From NCBI GenBank assembly GCA_037892935.1, contig JAYXKI010000012.1, positions 930,001 to 994,000 on the forward strand: a stretch of DNA of 64,000 nucleotides. Reading direction: 5' to 3'. The notes below the pieces were generated by a model, which saw nothing but the letters and a program-made list of their open reading frames with translations, searched no databases and had not been told where the DNA came from. Below, one piece after another: positions 1 to 12,530 of this stretch. The DNA comes from Phlebopus portentosus. Lineage: Eukaryota; Basidiomycota; Agaricomycetes; Boletales; Boletinellaceae. Made by a program: the position numbers and the translations under genes. The number at the start of each line of letters is the position of its first letter. Positions within the stretch are counted from its first letter, which is position 1.

Positions 1-108
1 AAGCGCACAAGCGGCGAGTTTCAGACTCCGCCGAAATAAAAAACCTGTTGCCAGTTGCCATGCCAGTCACCAGTATCAGTCGCGTGACGATTACGTAGCA
101 GTCGTGTG

Positions 109-168
109 GCAGTTACGTAGCGGTCACGTTGCAGTTACGTAGTGGTCACGTTGCAGTTACGTGACAGC
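109..168. repeat. 22-bp minisatellite, about 2.7 copies
   Basis: The unit GCAGTTACGTAG(C/T)GGTCACGTT occurs at 109-130 and 131-152, with a partial third copy from 153. Looser relatives of the same words (GTTACGTAGC, CAGTCGTGTG) lie just upstream from about position 60. The copies contain many ACGT cores. No coding frame runs through it. Confidence 0.8.
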
Positions 169-803
169 TTCGCACCAGTAGTGTGACTAGCACTACACGT
201 TACAGCTGCTGAATTCAAAATTTTGAAGGTCCTTCCTATATTTAAAATTTTTGTAAGAATTTCTTCTGCTTGAAAACAATAAAGAGAATTACAAATTTAG
301 ACTTCTCCCTTTTCTTAAATTTTTGAATATATTCCTGAACTTCCGCTATTTTTAATATTATATCCTACAAAATGTTATTAGTTGTATAAAATATTAATAT
401 ATGTTCTTAAGCCACATAAATTTGTAAAACTCGATAGATTATGCAAGGCACAAAAATTTGAAAAAAAGTAATCCTCAGAAACTTCTAATTCTTGATGTTT
501 GAAAAATGAGAATCAAAAAATAATCTTTAGAATCCTATTCCCACATTTCAAATACTTCAAATTTCTTATAATTAAAAATGTGTTCCAAAAGATATTATTC
601 TGCTTTCTTATTCTGGATCAAATTTCTTAAGCTACAAAATAGGGATCTGCCCCCTGTGTTATCAACATCTCACACTTTAGGGGTCATCATCTTTCTGGAT
701 GGAGTGTTTAGAATGGATGGGCATGCTATTCATACACAAGCATAAGGAGAATGTACATGGTGTACATATAGTAACTGCATAATAGCCACGCGACTTCTTT
801 CCT
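169..803. other. AT-rich non-coding stretch downstream of histone H4
   Basis: Very AT-rich from about 200 to 650, with runs of A and T and no credible coding frame. It probably holds the 3' untranslated and termination region of the H4 gene, which is read towards it. I see no RNA gene or mobile element. Confidence 0.5.
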
Positions 804-1371
<568 letters not shown>

Positions 1372-1899
1372 GTTTATAGAGAAATGTACTCGAGAGTTGC
1401 TGCGATGAAGAAGTCCTGCTCGGCGTAGATGGTGGTTGCTGTTAAAGAAGTTGTTCGCTTGATTTCGCGTTATTTGTTCCTCAATTAACCAGCGCACGTG
1501 ATGAATCAAACAAGCGCGTCGCGTCAAATGCGTGGCTCAGACGAGTCTTGGGCCTTCTTCATCGTCGCTCGACCAGTTGCTGCTCTTACACATCATACTC
1601 TTTATATGAGGACATTTCGCGATATAATCCAACGCAAACGACAAAATATATGTACTCTAGGATGCGAAAGATGAGGTAAGAAGGGTAAAATCGATAACAT
1701 GGAACCGAAAAGGATATCGCAGAAAAGGGGGTATACTACAGCTTCAGAAGCTGAAAGTGTAGTCCGATAAATAGTAGAAGGGGATAAAAGGTGAAAGCAA
1801 TTCGAGAAAACTAACTTGAGAATCCAACAGTGCGAGAACAAGTATGTAGTGCAGCAAACAGGAAAGCAATTCGCAGAACATAGGCGAAGTACCGACAGT
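1372..1899. other. Intergenic, between C2H2 gene and H4
   Basis: Holds the presumed H4 promoter just upstream of 1371 and the 3' region of the zinc-finger gene. An open frame at 1602-1973 on the minus strand overlaps the zinc-finger 3' end but shows no family resemblance and I do not call it. Confidence 0.5.
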
Positions 1900-3418
1900 C
1901 TACACGTCTCGCTTACGCCTCTTCCTCGCTCTCTCGGTGCCTGGCTTCCTGATGTCAGGTTGACCGTCCTCATTGGTAAAGGAGGTCCAACCGCTCACTA
2001 AGGCGTCGGTCCAGCAAGAAGAGGTAGGTCCGCGTAGACGAAGATGCCTTCTCAATGAGTCCATCCTCGCGAATGCTTTTTCGCGGCAATTTCCGGGACA
2101 GGCGAACCGTATGTTGCGATGCGGCCCATTTATATGCCTCTTACATGTGGATGAATCGGCGAAAGTCCTAGAGCACCCTGGCCAGGTGCAGGACACCCGC
2201 TTATTACTTGTCCCGGTCTTGTTGGATGGCATTTGCACGTGGTAGTCTAAAACGTCTTCCTTGCTCCCGTTTGTCTCGACCTCTCCCAGCCTCCGCTTCC
2301 CTGACTGACGGGTCATGCCATCGGAATATAATTCCGTGGAAAGCGTGGTAATAAGCTGAGAAGATGTTGCGATGGGAACTTGATGGTCGAGACAATCGGC
2401 CTGGGAGGGAACACTAGCTTCTCGAGCGTTAGGAAGAGCAGGTAACTGAGGTAGCCGTATAGCAGGCGTCCTCGTCTCGGCTTTGATCCCGAAAGCATTG
2501 TGCTTTTCACGATGGGCGGGATCTCTGACCGTCGATGACTCTGCTATGCGCTCAGTTGTATGGGTCCACCCCCACTGCGAGGCATCGCGAGGTGACCCCA
2601 CCATAGGAGCCAGCGTGTTTTGGGCAGACCATGACGGAGAAGACATTTCAGGCAGAAGCGGTACTGAGCCACGCTCAGGCGCATGAGACCACCTCAGTGA
2701 CAGGGTATCACGAGGTGTCTCCACCTCAGGAGTTGACGTGTTGTAAGCAGACGACGATGGGGAGAGTGTTTCAGGCCCAGACGGTACTGAGACGCGGTCA
2801 AGCGCATGGGACCACCTCAATGACGAGCCGTCTCGAGGCGTCTCCACGTCAGGATTGGTTGAGATTTCAAACGACATCGACGTAGAAAGAGTGCCGGGTT
2901 GAGATGCTTCCGCATCTCCAAAGAACTCGTTTGTTCCACACAAATCCGAGACTGGTTGCGTCTCGCATATAAGGTAGTCTTCAAATGCTGCCCCAGGTTG
3001 GGCTAGCATGTCGTATATTTCAAAGTTGAATGACGATTCAAAGCCCAGTTGCGGGGGCGCCTAAGGTGAACCTTGAGCGTGCTATCATTGGAGAGAGTAA
3101 CGGACTATTACTGACTGCATACTGGCTGGATGAGGTTGGCGATGTATTTGTGCCTGGTTGGTCGTTCTGTGGTCTTATTTGCTTCGCATCTGCAGTCGCT
3201 GGCTGCTCATTTGTGCCAGCATTCGAAGCCACAGGTTGATGGACCAAGTTGACAAAGCCAAAGCCATCCATGTATCCGAAATCGAGGGAATAAGGAGCCA
3301 CGGGCTCCTGGACGAAATCCAAAACACTAGGTGATTTCTCCCGTTGCATAAATGGAGAGACGCGCTCCGTCTCTAGATCCTGAAGGAACTGATAAATAGG
3401 ATTACTTTGAAAATCCAT
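1900..3418 (-). CDS. C2H2 zinc-finger transcription factor
   Basis: Probable DNA-binding regulator, nuclear. Two exons: 3418-3116 and 3060-1900, with a 55-bp intron (donor GTCAGT, acceptor CTTAG) that keeps phase 0; total 487 aa. The N-terminal 350 residues are low-complexity, rich in Ser, Pro and Thr. They contain an internally repeated segment around TPRD(G/T)SLRWSHA(L/P)(D/E)R seen three times. Near the C-terminus is one clear finger, C-X4-C-X12-H-X4-H (CTWPGC...KRHINGPH). A second, CPGNC...SLRRHL, has an uncertain second His. The tail ends in a basic cluster (RARKRRKRDV) that may be a nuclear localisation signal. The start is the first ATG in frame. Target genes cannot be read from sequence. 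Confidence 0.82.
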
Positions 3419-5469
3419 TATAGGCAGAATTGTAGAGTGTGGGCGAGAGATGGATGTACGAAAGAGAGGGATTTGTGTGGTTTGAGAGCCCGAGAAACGC
3501 GCGCTTAAATACGGCGAATGGCTGAATCAAAACAAGTCCAAGCATGGTACAACATATGCCCTATTCCAGCAACGAAATGGAAGGCGGACAGCCTAGTATT
3601 CATCCGAAGGCAGAGTCTGCGGCCCAAAGCTTTTAATCAATATGTCTTTGTGCAAATAAGGTGCTGATATTCGGGGAAAACCATATTGGGGCGCAGGGCG
3701 TCGTCAGCCATTCAATTCATTCCCAAGGGCTCGGCTGAGTCACATTGCTTCTTTCAGCGCTTCGCGGGGCAGGCACTGCTGATGCTGGCCGCAGGTGGTA
3801 GAGCTTGGACCTTTTGATAATCTTGTCCTACGCTCTGGCCAGCGTACCCCAAACCCAGAAAAAGCAGCTTTGGCCTTATATGGGTTTACCTTTCATCGCT
3901 CACATGGTCTCTAATGCATCGCAATGCGATGATGAGCACGTCGGGTATGATATGTGTACATACGCACCCCTAAAATCGTCGAAGAGCTCAGACCTTTCGA
4001 TCGGTGCCTGCTACGGCAAACATAGCGATAGAAACAGGTGGCATAGACCAGTTCAAGCACAGCTGAGCACAAAGAAGGTTCTTTTCTTGACGTCGTCCTG
4101 AGTTCCAGTAGGGTCGAACAGGGCATACTAACTGCTACATAGTAGCGTAGTCACCGTGTCCGCAGACTTACATGAACCTTCGGCAGGTTTCTCACTTTCA
4201 ATAGACTTGGGATGAGTACGTACCATACAGGAGCCTACATAGTCAGCGAGACTCATCAAACATCTCATTACCATGTAGGAAAAACTAGAGGAGAGTCGTA
4301 TTCGATTTTCCTTTGTGTCCAGGTCCAAATGATATTTAGAGTTTGATAGGCGATCATTAAGTTACGTCGTTACCTACGGCAAAAAGGATGACGTAAGCCA
4401 TCAAATCTTCAGTACCTGCCTCTCAGCCGCCTTGCTCCTTCAACGTCGATGGTGCCATGAATGACAACAACACTAGTTTCTGTTACGGTAATTGCGAAAG
4501 GAATTTCTGAGGTTGCGCTTTCGGTCGGGCCTGTTTGTCCCGGCCAATCTGAACTGACCTTAAACAAAACCTATCATTTCTATCGCTGCCGTCTTCTTTC
4601 TCTTTTCTCCTTAAAATACCCGACGTACGTACCCCGGAAAGGGTATTTCGAGCAATCAATCGTGTTCAGCACGTGATTTCTTATAGCGAGAATATTTTTT
4701 GGCGTTGTCAGGGTGCTTCGCAGTACGTTCCCTTTTCTAAACAGAAACCTCAGTTTTCATTCACTTACATCACCCTCGCGCATCCCTAGGGTGTTTCTTT
4801 CATTTATGAAGTGAGGCGAATGTTCCCGTTACTTCGGCTTCTGGCGCCAGCAAGGACTCCGACTCTATAACTTCGTACACGCAGGAAAATCGGAACGTTG
4901 CTATTTTTTTCGCCCTCTCTATTTTGCAGTTTATCTCAAGAACAATGATAAGGAAACTTACGGCCAGTAAGTGGGTCATGCTGTATGTATTTGACCTCCC
5001 CGGGCCGTTATACCGCCGCCGAATAGAAGCTCAACGTAACGAAGGAAAAGATTACATTGCAAAAGCCATTTTGTTTCCGCAAATTTATAGACTCAACATC
5101 GCTTCTCGACGGCTCCAAGGCACTAGTACAGCAGTAGTACAACAAGCCTTGTTATCAGACGACTGAGAATATTTAGGTCTCGTTCCTCAAGAAAAATTTC
5201 AGCGAGGCGTTATGAATTCCGAAGTCCTTCCTTGATTCCTTTATAAGGAGAAGAAGAGGTGGTGATTTGCTTGAATTCTGGTCTGATTTGTTGAGTGATT
5301 TTAGCCTCGGATTGTGGGCTTGTATAGGATACGTCAAGTGTTTGCAAAGAAAACATATACAAACTATTGTCATGCAGTTCGAAAGGAACCTGGTTCGGAG
5401 GACTTTCCATCAGCAGTCTAAACCTCTCGTCGCTCAGAGTACTCATTGCTCCAATTCACTCGGACAAAC
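3419..5469. other. Long intergenic stretch without a recognised gene
   Basis: About 2 kb between the zinc-finger gene promoter and the hydrophobin relic. Several frames of 60-130 codons occur but none shows a domain, a good splice pattern or conserved composition. A 73-codon frame beginning at the ATG at 4945 is the most open but unsupported. I see no RNA gene or transposon ends here. Confidence 0.4.
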
Positions 5470-5984
5470 ATGTTCTCCAAGCTCACTCCTGTGGCTTCTA
5501 TCGCCATCCTTGCGATTGCCACGTCCGTGCCAGGCCAGGTACCTTTTAGCAGTTGAACGTCTACTTGCACTCTTGTTGATCTTCCTTTCATATATTACAG
5601 TGCGACACTTCCAGCAAAGGAATGTGCTGCGGCAGCGTTGCGTCTGCAGGCTCAAAGTCCGTCGCTCCCATCCTTGAGGGTCTCGGCATCGTTGTGCAGG
5701 ACCTGAACGTCCCTGTCGGTATCACCTGCTCCCCTATTCTCTGGGTCGCAATCCTTAAGCGTTGTCGAAGAAAACATTGATTAAATGGGTAATTATTATC
5801 GCTACTGGGAGCGCCGGATGTAATGCCAGCCAGCCCAGTGTGGTGCACGGGCACCAGCCTCGGTAAGCTTAAACATTTGAATTCGATAGGGTGTCAGAAA
5901 TGTTAATTGTGGTCTCGTACAGGCGCCATCGCGATCGGCTGCTTGCCATTGGCGTTGATCTGTGAGAAGGAATCATTTGGATAG
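5470..5984 (+). pseudogene. Class I hydrophobin, decayed
   Basis: Hydrophobins are small secreted eight-cysteine proteins that coat aerial hyphae. Exon 1 (5470-5538) encodes a signal peptide starting MFSKLTPVASIAIL. A good GT-AG intron (5539-5600) follows, then a segment from 5601 with C-X7-CC-X32-C and the family motif VVQDLNVPVGITC. After that the gene breaks. The expected donor after the fourth Cys is missing and the frame runs into a stop. The segment around 5825-5860 aligns with the usual CNAQPVCCTGTSLG only across a frameshift. The codon for one of the paired cysteines reads TGG (Trp). The last piece (about 5924-5984) still encodes GAIAIGC. An alternative is an unusual splice pattern, but two independent lesions favour a pseudogene. 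Confidence 0.72.
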
Positions 5985-6971
5985 CGTACAAAAACATCTG
6001 CCCACACCGAGCAGATATTTTGTGTCCGAGTTGAAAGGAAGCATCGGGTTCTGATTGGACTTCACGTTTTGTTATTCCGGATACTTACGTGTTGTCGCGA
6101 AAGCTATTGTTATAGTCTTCCATGCGTGAACTGATGTGCTGATTCTTCAGTAAACCCGAGGAATGCCGCCAGTCCCACCACGCAAAAAAAAAAAAAGGAG
6201 TATTTTTGGGATGACTGAAGAGCAAAAAGCGGTTGTGATGGATGTCCGAATAGCTGCGAAGGCGCTCTCATCAGGAAAGAAACAAAAGTAAGATCCGGGT
6301 TGGTCCTTTTTCTACCGAGCTCAGATGACTTCCGGGGCTGCTTCTTTTATATAGTCTCCGTTCTTGCTTTTCAACAGGATTAGGAACTTGGTGTCCTTTG
6401 TAGGCGAACCATGTTCTAAGTTACCTTATTTTTGATCGGTCTGCTTCCGGTGAATTGCGAGTTTTTCGCCGCCGAATCTCCTTTGTGCCTTCGGATCTCG
6501 GAGCGAGATCTGAACTTTCCTATGCGAACTCAATAAAATTTCACCAGTCGAAAATGCCTTGAAAGAAATGGGTGGAGGACATTGTGGTGAACCAACTTTT
6601 GTTGAGGTGAACCAACGTCGTGTAGATTGATACGCGAGCACTTTCGGCGATGAAGGAGGAAGACGGTACCAGACCAGAGCCACGATATCCCGCACCCTGG
6701 GGAGAGAAGAAACGCGTGACGTCACAATTGGCCAGATACCCGTTCCGGAAGTATTGTCTCAGGGCTGCTTTCTCCTCCAGTCCGAGTCCCGACAACACTC
6801 TCTAAGATGAACACTTTCGACGAAAATTGTTATCTATCTTCCAACACCTGCCTCGCCGTGCAGGTCATCAGGCGGGTGCTTTCAAAATAAGGAACTACCC
6901 AGTGGCGACGTCGCCGCTCAGGGTATCGAGAACGTAGCCTGTAAGGGGTGTCTTGCATTGGGCTATTCGAC
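5985..6971. other. Intergenic, probable promoter of the SulP gene
   Basis: Nearly 1 kb with only short frames. A short A-tract with GGAG lies near 6185. Minus-strand frames between 6426 and 6798 show no family features. The 3' part probably carries the promoter and 5' leader of the gene starting at 6972. Confidence 0.4.
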
Positions 6972-9900
6972 ATGGACAGGTCGCAAGACCAGCGCAATAT
7001 AGAAACGACGGAGAATGTCCATACAAACATTGAAACACCATTCTCCGCAAGTAGGAGCTCGCCTCGCGCCATCGACAGCTCTGGGTTTTCTCGTGATCCA
7101 ATACACGAAGCGACGGATTCGAATCACGAGAATCAAGCACGTAATGTTTTGCACCAGCTGAGCGCAAGGCGGCCACTTGAAGGTGTCACTGTTAACAGTC
7201 ATTCCGAGGCTGGCGTCTTCATCGCGTCACCTGAGCGCCATATGCGGCGAAGACTAAGTAATACCCTGTCCACGGGGATCGGAGGGTTTAATGCCGCTGA
7301 ATCTGGTCGCTCTTGGACTCGAGCCGGGTAAGTTCATTTTTACTTGTATGCGTCAATGGACGTCTGTTTCTTTCGAATTTACCTCTACCCCTGACTTGCT
7401 TTGTTCTGCTTCGAGACTTGAAATCGTTGTTAGCACCGTATTCTGCCGTACGCATCTTCTTAGCACCTTTGATCTTCTTACTGAGTTGCGATTTCTCGGA
7501 TCGAAGGAAGCTGCAACATTTTTCATTACCCATGGCGCCTTTTTGGCTTCTTTTCGTCCAAATGAACTAATAAATACACCTCGCTAACTCGATGCCCAGT
7601 CTTTTGCAACCCTACAGTTACCGTGGTGGTAGCTCTCAACAAGCGCATACCGCAGCAGTCGAGAGTGGGTACCTTTCCCCCAGCGCATCCGCCTCCGGTA
7701 ATTCTTCTGCTTTAAGTCCAAGACTAAGCCCGACTCCAAGCCCTGCTCCGCAGAGCAGTACAGGTTTCTTTTCGCGCACGCCGGACGATATTCGCGCGAG
7801 CACGGTCGAGCTCTCCATGCTTGCGGTCCCGCTTCCGCGCGCCCAGTCGGACTATCTTGGTGCCGCGGGTCCGTCTTCATTTCCACCTCATCGTGCATGG
7901 TCCCCTCCCACGAGCATCGTCGAAGAAAATGAGAACCTACCACCCTCTGCGCCAGCCGGTACATTTCTAGTTCCGCATCAGATGCGCACCCCTCTCACTG
8001 CTGCGGACCTCGCTCGGCTAGCCTATGCGCATTCTGCTTCCATCTCTCGCGTCGCTGCTCAGCGTACGCATGTGCGTGATCGCGAACCCACGTTCGCGTC
8101 TCTTCCGGACCAGGCAAGTTCATTTTACGTATTGTTTTAATGATTTGTATCGTCGCATCATATCTGATAAGTTACCATCAACCATCTTTATCCGTCCTCC
8201 AATGACGCTTGTTGACGCCTCTTTCATATTGCTTGAGCGCGGTGTTTTGGAGCAAATACTCACTGACGTATTTTCAATGCTGCAGACTCAAACGGAATGG
8301 ACCTCCGTTCCTCGAGTATCATCGTCCTTCCTTGCCTCCGGCGCGTCTTCATCTGATTCTGAAGCCCCCACACCACGCGCATCCTCCGCAGAACCCGATC
8401 GCAACGCTCAATCTGAGTTCAGCGGGACTGGTCCAAGTCCAAGCGCTCCCGTACCAAGCACACCGTCTGGTCTATCTCTGCTTCTTGCTCAACAGCGATC
8501 CCCACCCGCCACTCCTTGCAGTGAAACTCAAAAGCAGTTTGGTATAAGTCAAACCCAGGACTCCGTGCCTGAGGGTGCACCCCAGAGTGAGAGTCTTCGG
8601 CAAGCCGAGACTACCTCGCGGCGTCGGATGTCTACGGACGAAGAAACACCTCTTCTCCCGTCTCATTCTCCTACTGAATCGTCCCGCGGGCCGTCTTTAT
8701 ATTATGGAACTCGTTCTCGTTCGGTGTCCCCTGAAAGGCGACCCTGGTGGTCTTGGACGCAAAGAAAGCCTAGCGCGAAACCTACAGAAGTTTGTCCTAC
8801 TGCGTTTGGAAACGGACATGGACTGTTAGCGGATCCCGGATCTGGCATCTTCGGGAAGAAGAAACACGGAAAACCGAAATGGATAAGGACTGCGATTGCT
8901 TCTAGTGTACGACGCGTACTGTCAAAGGAAACCGCAGCGGATGTAGGTAAGACCGCGTTAAGAAGCATACCTGCGGTACTGCTTGGTATGTTGCTGAACG
9001 TTCTAGACGGAGTTTCCTGTACGTCAGTTTCTTCACGTGCCGTCTTTTGGTTCTTAAGTTTACGAGTCAGAGTGAACTCACTGCCTTGGCCTTCTAGATG
9101 GCATGATTATGTTTCCGTCTAATGATGTTTTCCAAAATTTCGGTGGGATCGGTGTTTCCATGTTTTTCGTCACGTGCGTCAGCTTTCATTTTTCCCCAAA
9201 AAACATTTGAGATAACTGTATGGCTATACGCGATGTAGTACCATTGTATCGCAGCTCGTATACTCTTTCGGAGGGAGTAGTTTTGCTGGGGCTAATGGAA
9301 GCATGATGATCGAAGTTGTGGTATGCTTTCTTCCTATACTTCTTCGATTCGAGAAGTGAACGCACTGCTTGACCGCTTATCCTAGCCTTTCTTTCATATA
9401 CTCGCTTCAGAAATTACGCGTGAACTCGGAGAAGATAATGTCACACAGATCGTGAGCACCACGATGGTAGCATTCGTACTGTCGTCGGTGCTCACAGGCT
9501 TGACATTCTTCTTGCTTGGCCACCTTCGTCTCGGCGTCATAATCGGATTCTTTCCGAGGCACATATTGGTTGGGTGCATTGGTGGCGTCGGCGTGTTCCT
9601 TATCCAAACTGGGTTAGTGGTCTTGTCCCTCTCGATCTAACGGCTTTAATGTCCGCTACCTCCGTCACCTGGAACTTGTATTGATCGGCCTTAATGAACC
9701 TATAGGCTGGCGGTTTGCGCTCGTATCGATGACGATGAATTTTCCTACTCGTTCGAAACGTTAAAATTCTTCTTCGGTAGTGGTCATGTTCTCGCTCTCT
9801 GGATGCCTGCTCTGGGCTTGGCCATCCTGCTGCGTTTAATTACGCATCGCTTCAACCACCAACTCATCTTTCCTGTTTGTAAGTACCTTGTGTAACACAT

Positions 9901-12375
9901 GCTTAAAATTTTACTTCCGTTATTGATCGCCTCATCTGATTCTCTTATGGTGACATCCAGATTTCATAATGATTCCGGCGATCTTCTACACAATCGTTGC
10001 CGCGGCACGTCTCGATATTCCGACTCTTCGGCGCACTGGGTGGATCTTCGATACGGCTGGTTCCTCAGAGGCATGGTACAAATTCTATTCCTATTATAGT
10101 GGGTTTGCTAGTAATTTTATATGAACGAGACATGAACTGAGCCATTTCGTTGTAATACAGGTTGGAAGAACACGAGCTTCCGTGCACTCTGGGTGACAAT
10201 GCCCACACAGTTTGCATTGTGAGTAGTATCACTTGCAAGTCAGGCAAGTCGAGTCTGATCCTGTACAAGATTGTTCTTCAACATTTTACACCCGCCTCTC
10301 AACGTGCCGGCTCTTGGTGAGTCAAGTCGCTTGGCTTGATAGTCGACTTCCGCCTTACGGGAATTATACAGCGGTCTCGTTGGACGAGGATGTAGATACG
10401 AATAAGGAGTTAGTTGCTCATGGTTACTCTAACTTACTTGCCGGTGTTCTTGGCACTGTGTAAGTCGCCGTTCTTCTTAGAAAGCTTGACTGTCGGCTCA
10501 TCTTGACGACCTTGCTACAGTCCGAATTACCTGGTATATGTCAACACCTTGTTGTTCTATCGTGTTGGTGGGACCACTCGAGTTTCTGGATTCATACTTG
10601 CTCTTGCTACCTTCGTCTTGCTTGTCGTTGGTACTGGTCCAATAGGATACATCCGTAAGTTCCGCAAGATCCACCGATGTTTCCTGGCTGCAAGCGATTT
10701 AATCATTATTACTTTTATAGCGATCATGCTTGTCGGTGCACTCATTTTTGTTCTTGGAATCGACCTTGTCAAAGAAGCTCTCTGGGATACCCGCCACCGC
10801 GTGAATAGGTCGGAATATCTCACAATCATCAGCATCATGGTGTGCATGACACTGTGGGACTTCGTCGTCGGTGTGCTTTTCGGTATCGTCGTCTGCTGTA
10901 AGTTAATTCTGTGCCAGTGGATGGCTTTGCGACTGAATGATCTCCTATTTGAAAAGGTTTCTTCTTTGTTGTCCAGAATTCGCGACGTCGCAGTGTTCGA
11001 GCAATGTTCACTGGAGAGTCTGCCATGTCCGCCGTTCGTCGGCCGAGTTCACATCGAGACTACATTCGGCAGGTTGCAAAGCAGACCGTTGTCCTCCGTC
11101 TTCAAGGTACGCTCTAGCATCGTTTCATGTAGGCTGAAGCATCTCAGCACGTTTCATTCAGGTTTCCTCTTCTTTGGCACCATTGCGCAAGTGGAAGAAG
11201 CCATTCGTGCTCTCGTCGAACCTCCGGCCTGGCAACGTAATCCGATTCGCTTCCTCGTTATTGATCTTACACTCGTTGGCGGAGTCGATATGTCGTCCGC
11301 TGAGGCCTTTGTTCGCATCCAGCGCCTACTTTACTTGCGAGATGTAACGATGGTACTTTGTGGCTTTTCGGAAAACTCGCCTATCGGGAATGCATTACGC
11401 AGCGTCGGTCTGTTGGAGGAGGAAGGAGTTGAACTGTTTTCAAGGTTTGGCGACGCCATGGAATGTGAATCATCTCTACCCTTCGGTCCGGATGCTGCGT
11501 ATTCTAATATGGTCTTTAGGGACTGAGAACGCTTACCTGAGGGCATGGTTCATGTGTCAAAAGAGCGTAGCAGATACAGCTTGCAGACCCATAGGTAGGT
11601 TTCGTCTGATGTAATACGATAGCCAAGAAGCTCTTTCTCAAAGTCTATCAGCTCTACCAGGCAGACAGCGGTCTCCCGCTTTCAACATGACAGAGTCCTT
11701 CCAAAACTCTCCTCGCCGAAGTGAGATCCACGCAATTGCGGGACGAACGCTTGAAAATGGTCAGTTCATTTATCAGTCTACTCCGTAGTACACAACCGTA
11801 CCGACTGAATCTCACAGAAGACCGATATCCAGAACTGGAAGACAGCAGTCCTGATCGAACGGAGACTGAAAATGTATACCTTGCACTCAGCAAAGCATTC
11901 AGTTCTTACGGGCAGGTTGATTTCGAGCAATTCCGTCCGTTACTCTCCAGATTCGAGCGAATCGCTGTGACAGAGGGTTCTGTCCTCTGGGAGCAAGGAG
12001 ATCCTCCGGACGGTCTTTATCTCATCGAATCAGGCGTCTTGCGTGCGATGTACACGTTCCCGGATCGTAAAGACACTTTTGAGGAATCGATGGTCGGAGG
12101 CACGCTCGCTGGAGAGCTCTCCGCTCTCTCCAACTTGTCCAGAAATGCTCGCGTAGTGGTAGAAAAGGACGCGGTACTCTGGAAGTTGTCCACGGAGAAG
12201 TTGGAGGAGCTGCAGAAACAACACCCAAAACTGGCTGGGGTGTTTATTCATTTAGTTTTAAAAGGTGTGCGACCGTCATTTTAGTGCTTTCTATTGCTTG
12301 TTTGACTTATCCTTGTCTTCAGTCGCAAAGACAGATTATGATATTCTTCTATCAGCATTGGCATCACGGCAATAA
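6972..12375 (+). CDS. SulP-family vacuolar transporter with STAS and cNMP-binding-like domains (Vsb1 type)
   Basis: Multi-exon gene. Exon 1 (6972-7327) and the next two long exons encode about 500 residues of Ser/Pro-rich, probably cytosolic sequence. The SulP membrane domain follows (about 8950-10910) with LLNVLDGVS, DGMIMFPSN, FGGIGVSMFFV, a PFFHILA motif, PTQFAL, LHPPLNVPALAVSLDEDVDTN and HGYSNLLAGVLGTV. Further on come a STAS domain (about 11165-11460, VIDLTLVGGVDMSSAEAF) and a cyclic-nucleotide-binding fold (about 11930-12250, LWEQGDPPDGLYLIESGVLR and GELSALSNLSRNA). The last exon ends at 12375. SulP, then STAS, then cNMP-like is the order known in yeast Vsb1 (YGR125W), linked to vacuolar basic amino acid uptake. 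The substrate here is inferred only. The start is the first ATG in frame. Converges on the RhoGEF gene, 155 bp away. Confidence 0.87.
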
Positions 12376-12530
12376 ATAGGGATTTCATCGCATACTTGGT
12401 ATCTAACATATCACTGGCATACGGGCGAATGGATAAATGTGTTACTCAAATTAGCATGAATATAGACGATGCAAAATGTTCTAACGACGAGTCTGTACGA
12501 TGCAATATACAATTGTTACTAATAAAAGTA

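Noticed and set aside
1602..1973. 123-codon minus-strand frame
   Set aside because: Overlaps the 3' end of the zinc-finger gene in another frame and has no family features or splice context.
4945..5166. 73-codon plus-strand frame with LPGPLYRRRIEAQRNEG
   Set aside because: No homology recognised, no introns in an intron-rich genome, no supporting neighbour signals.
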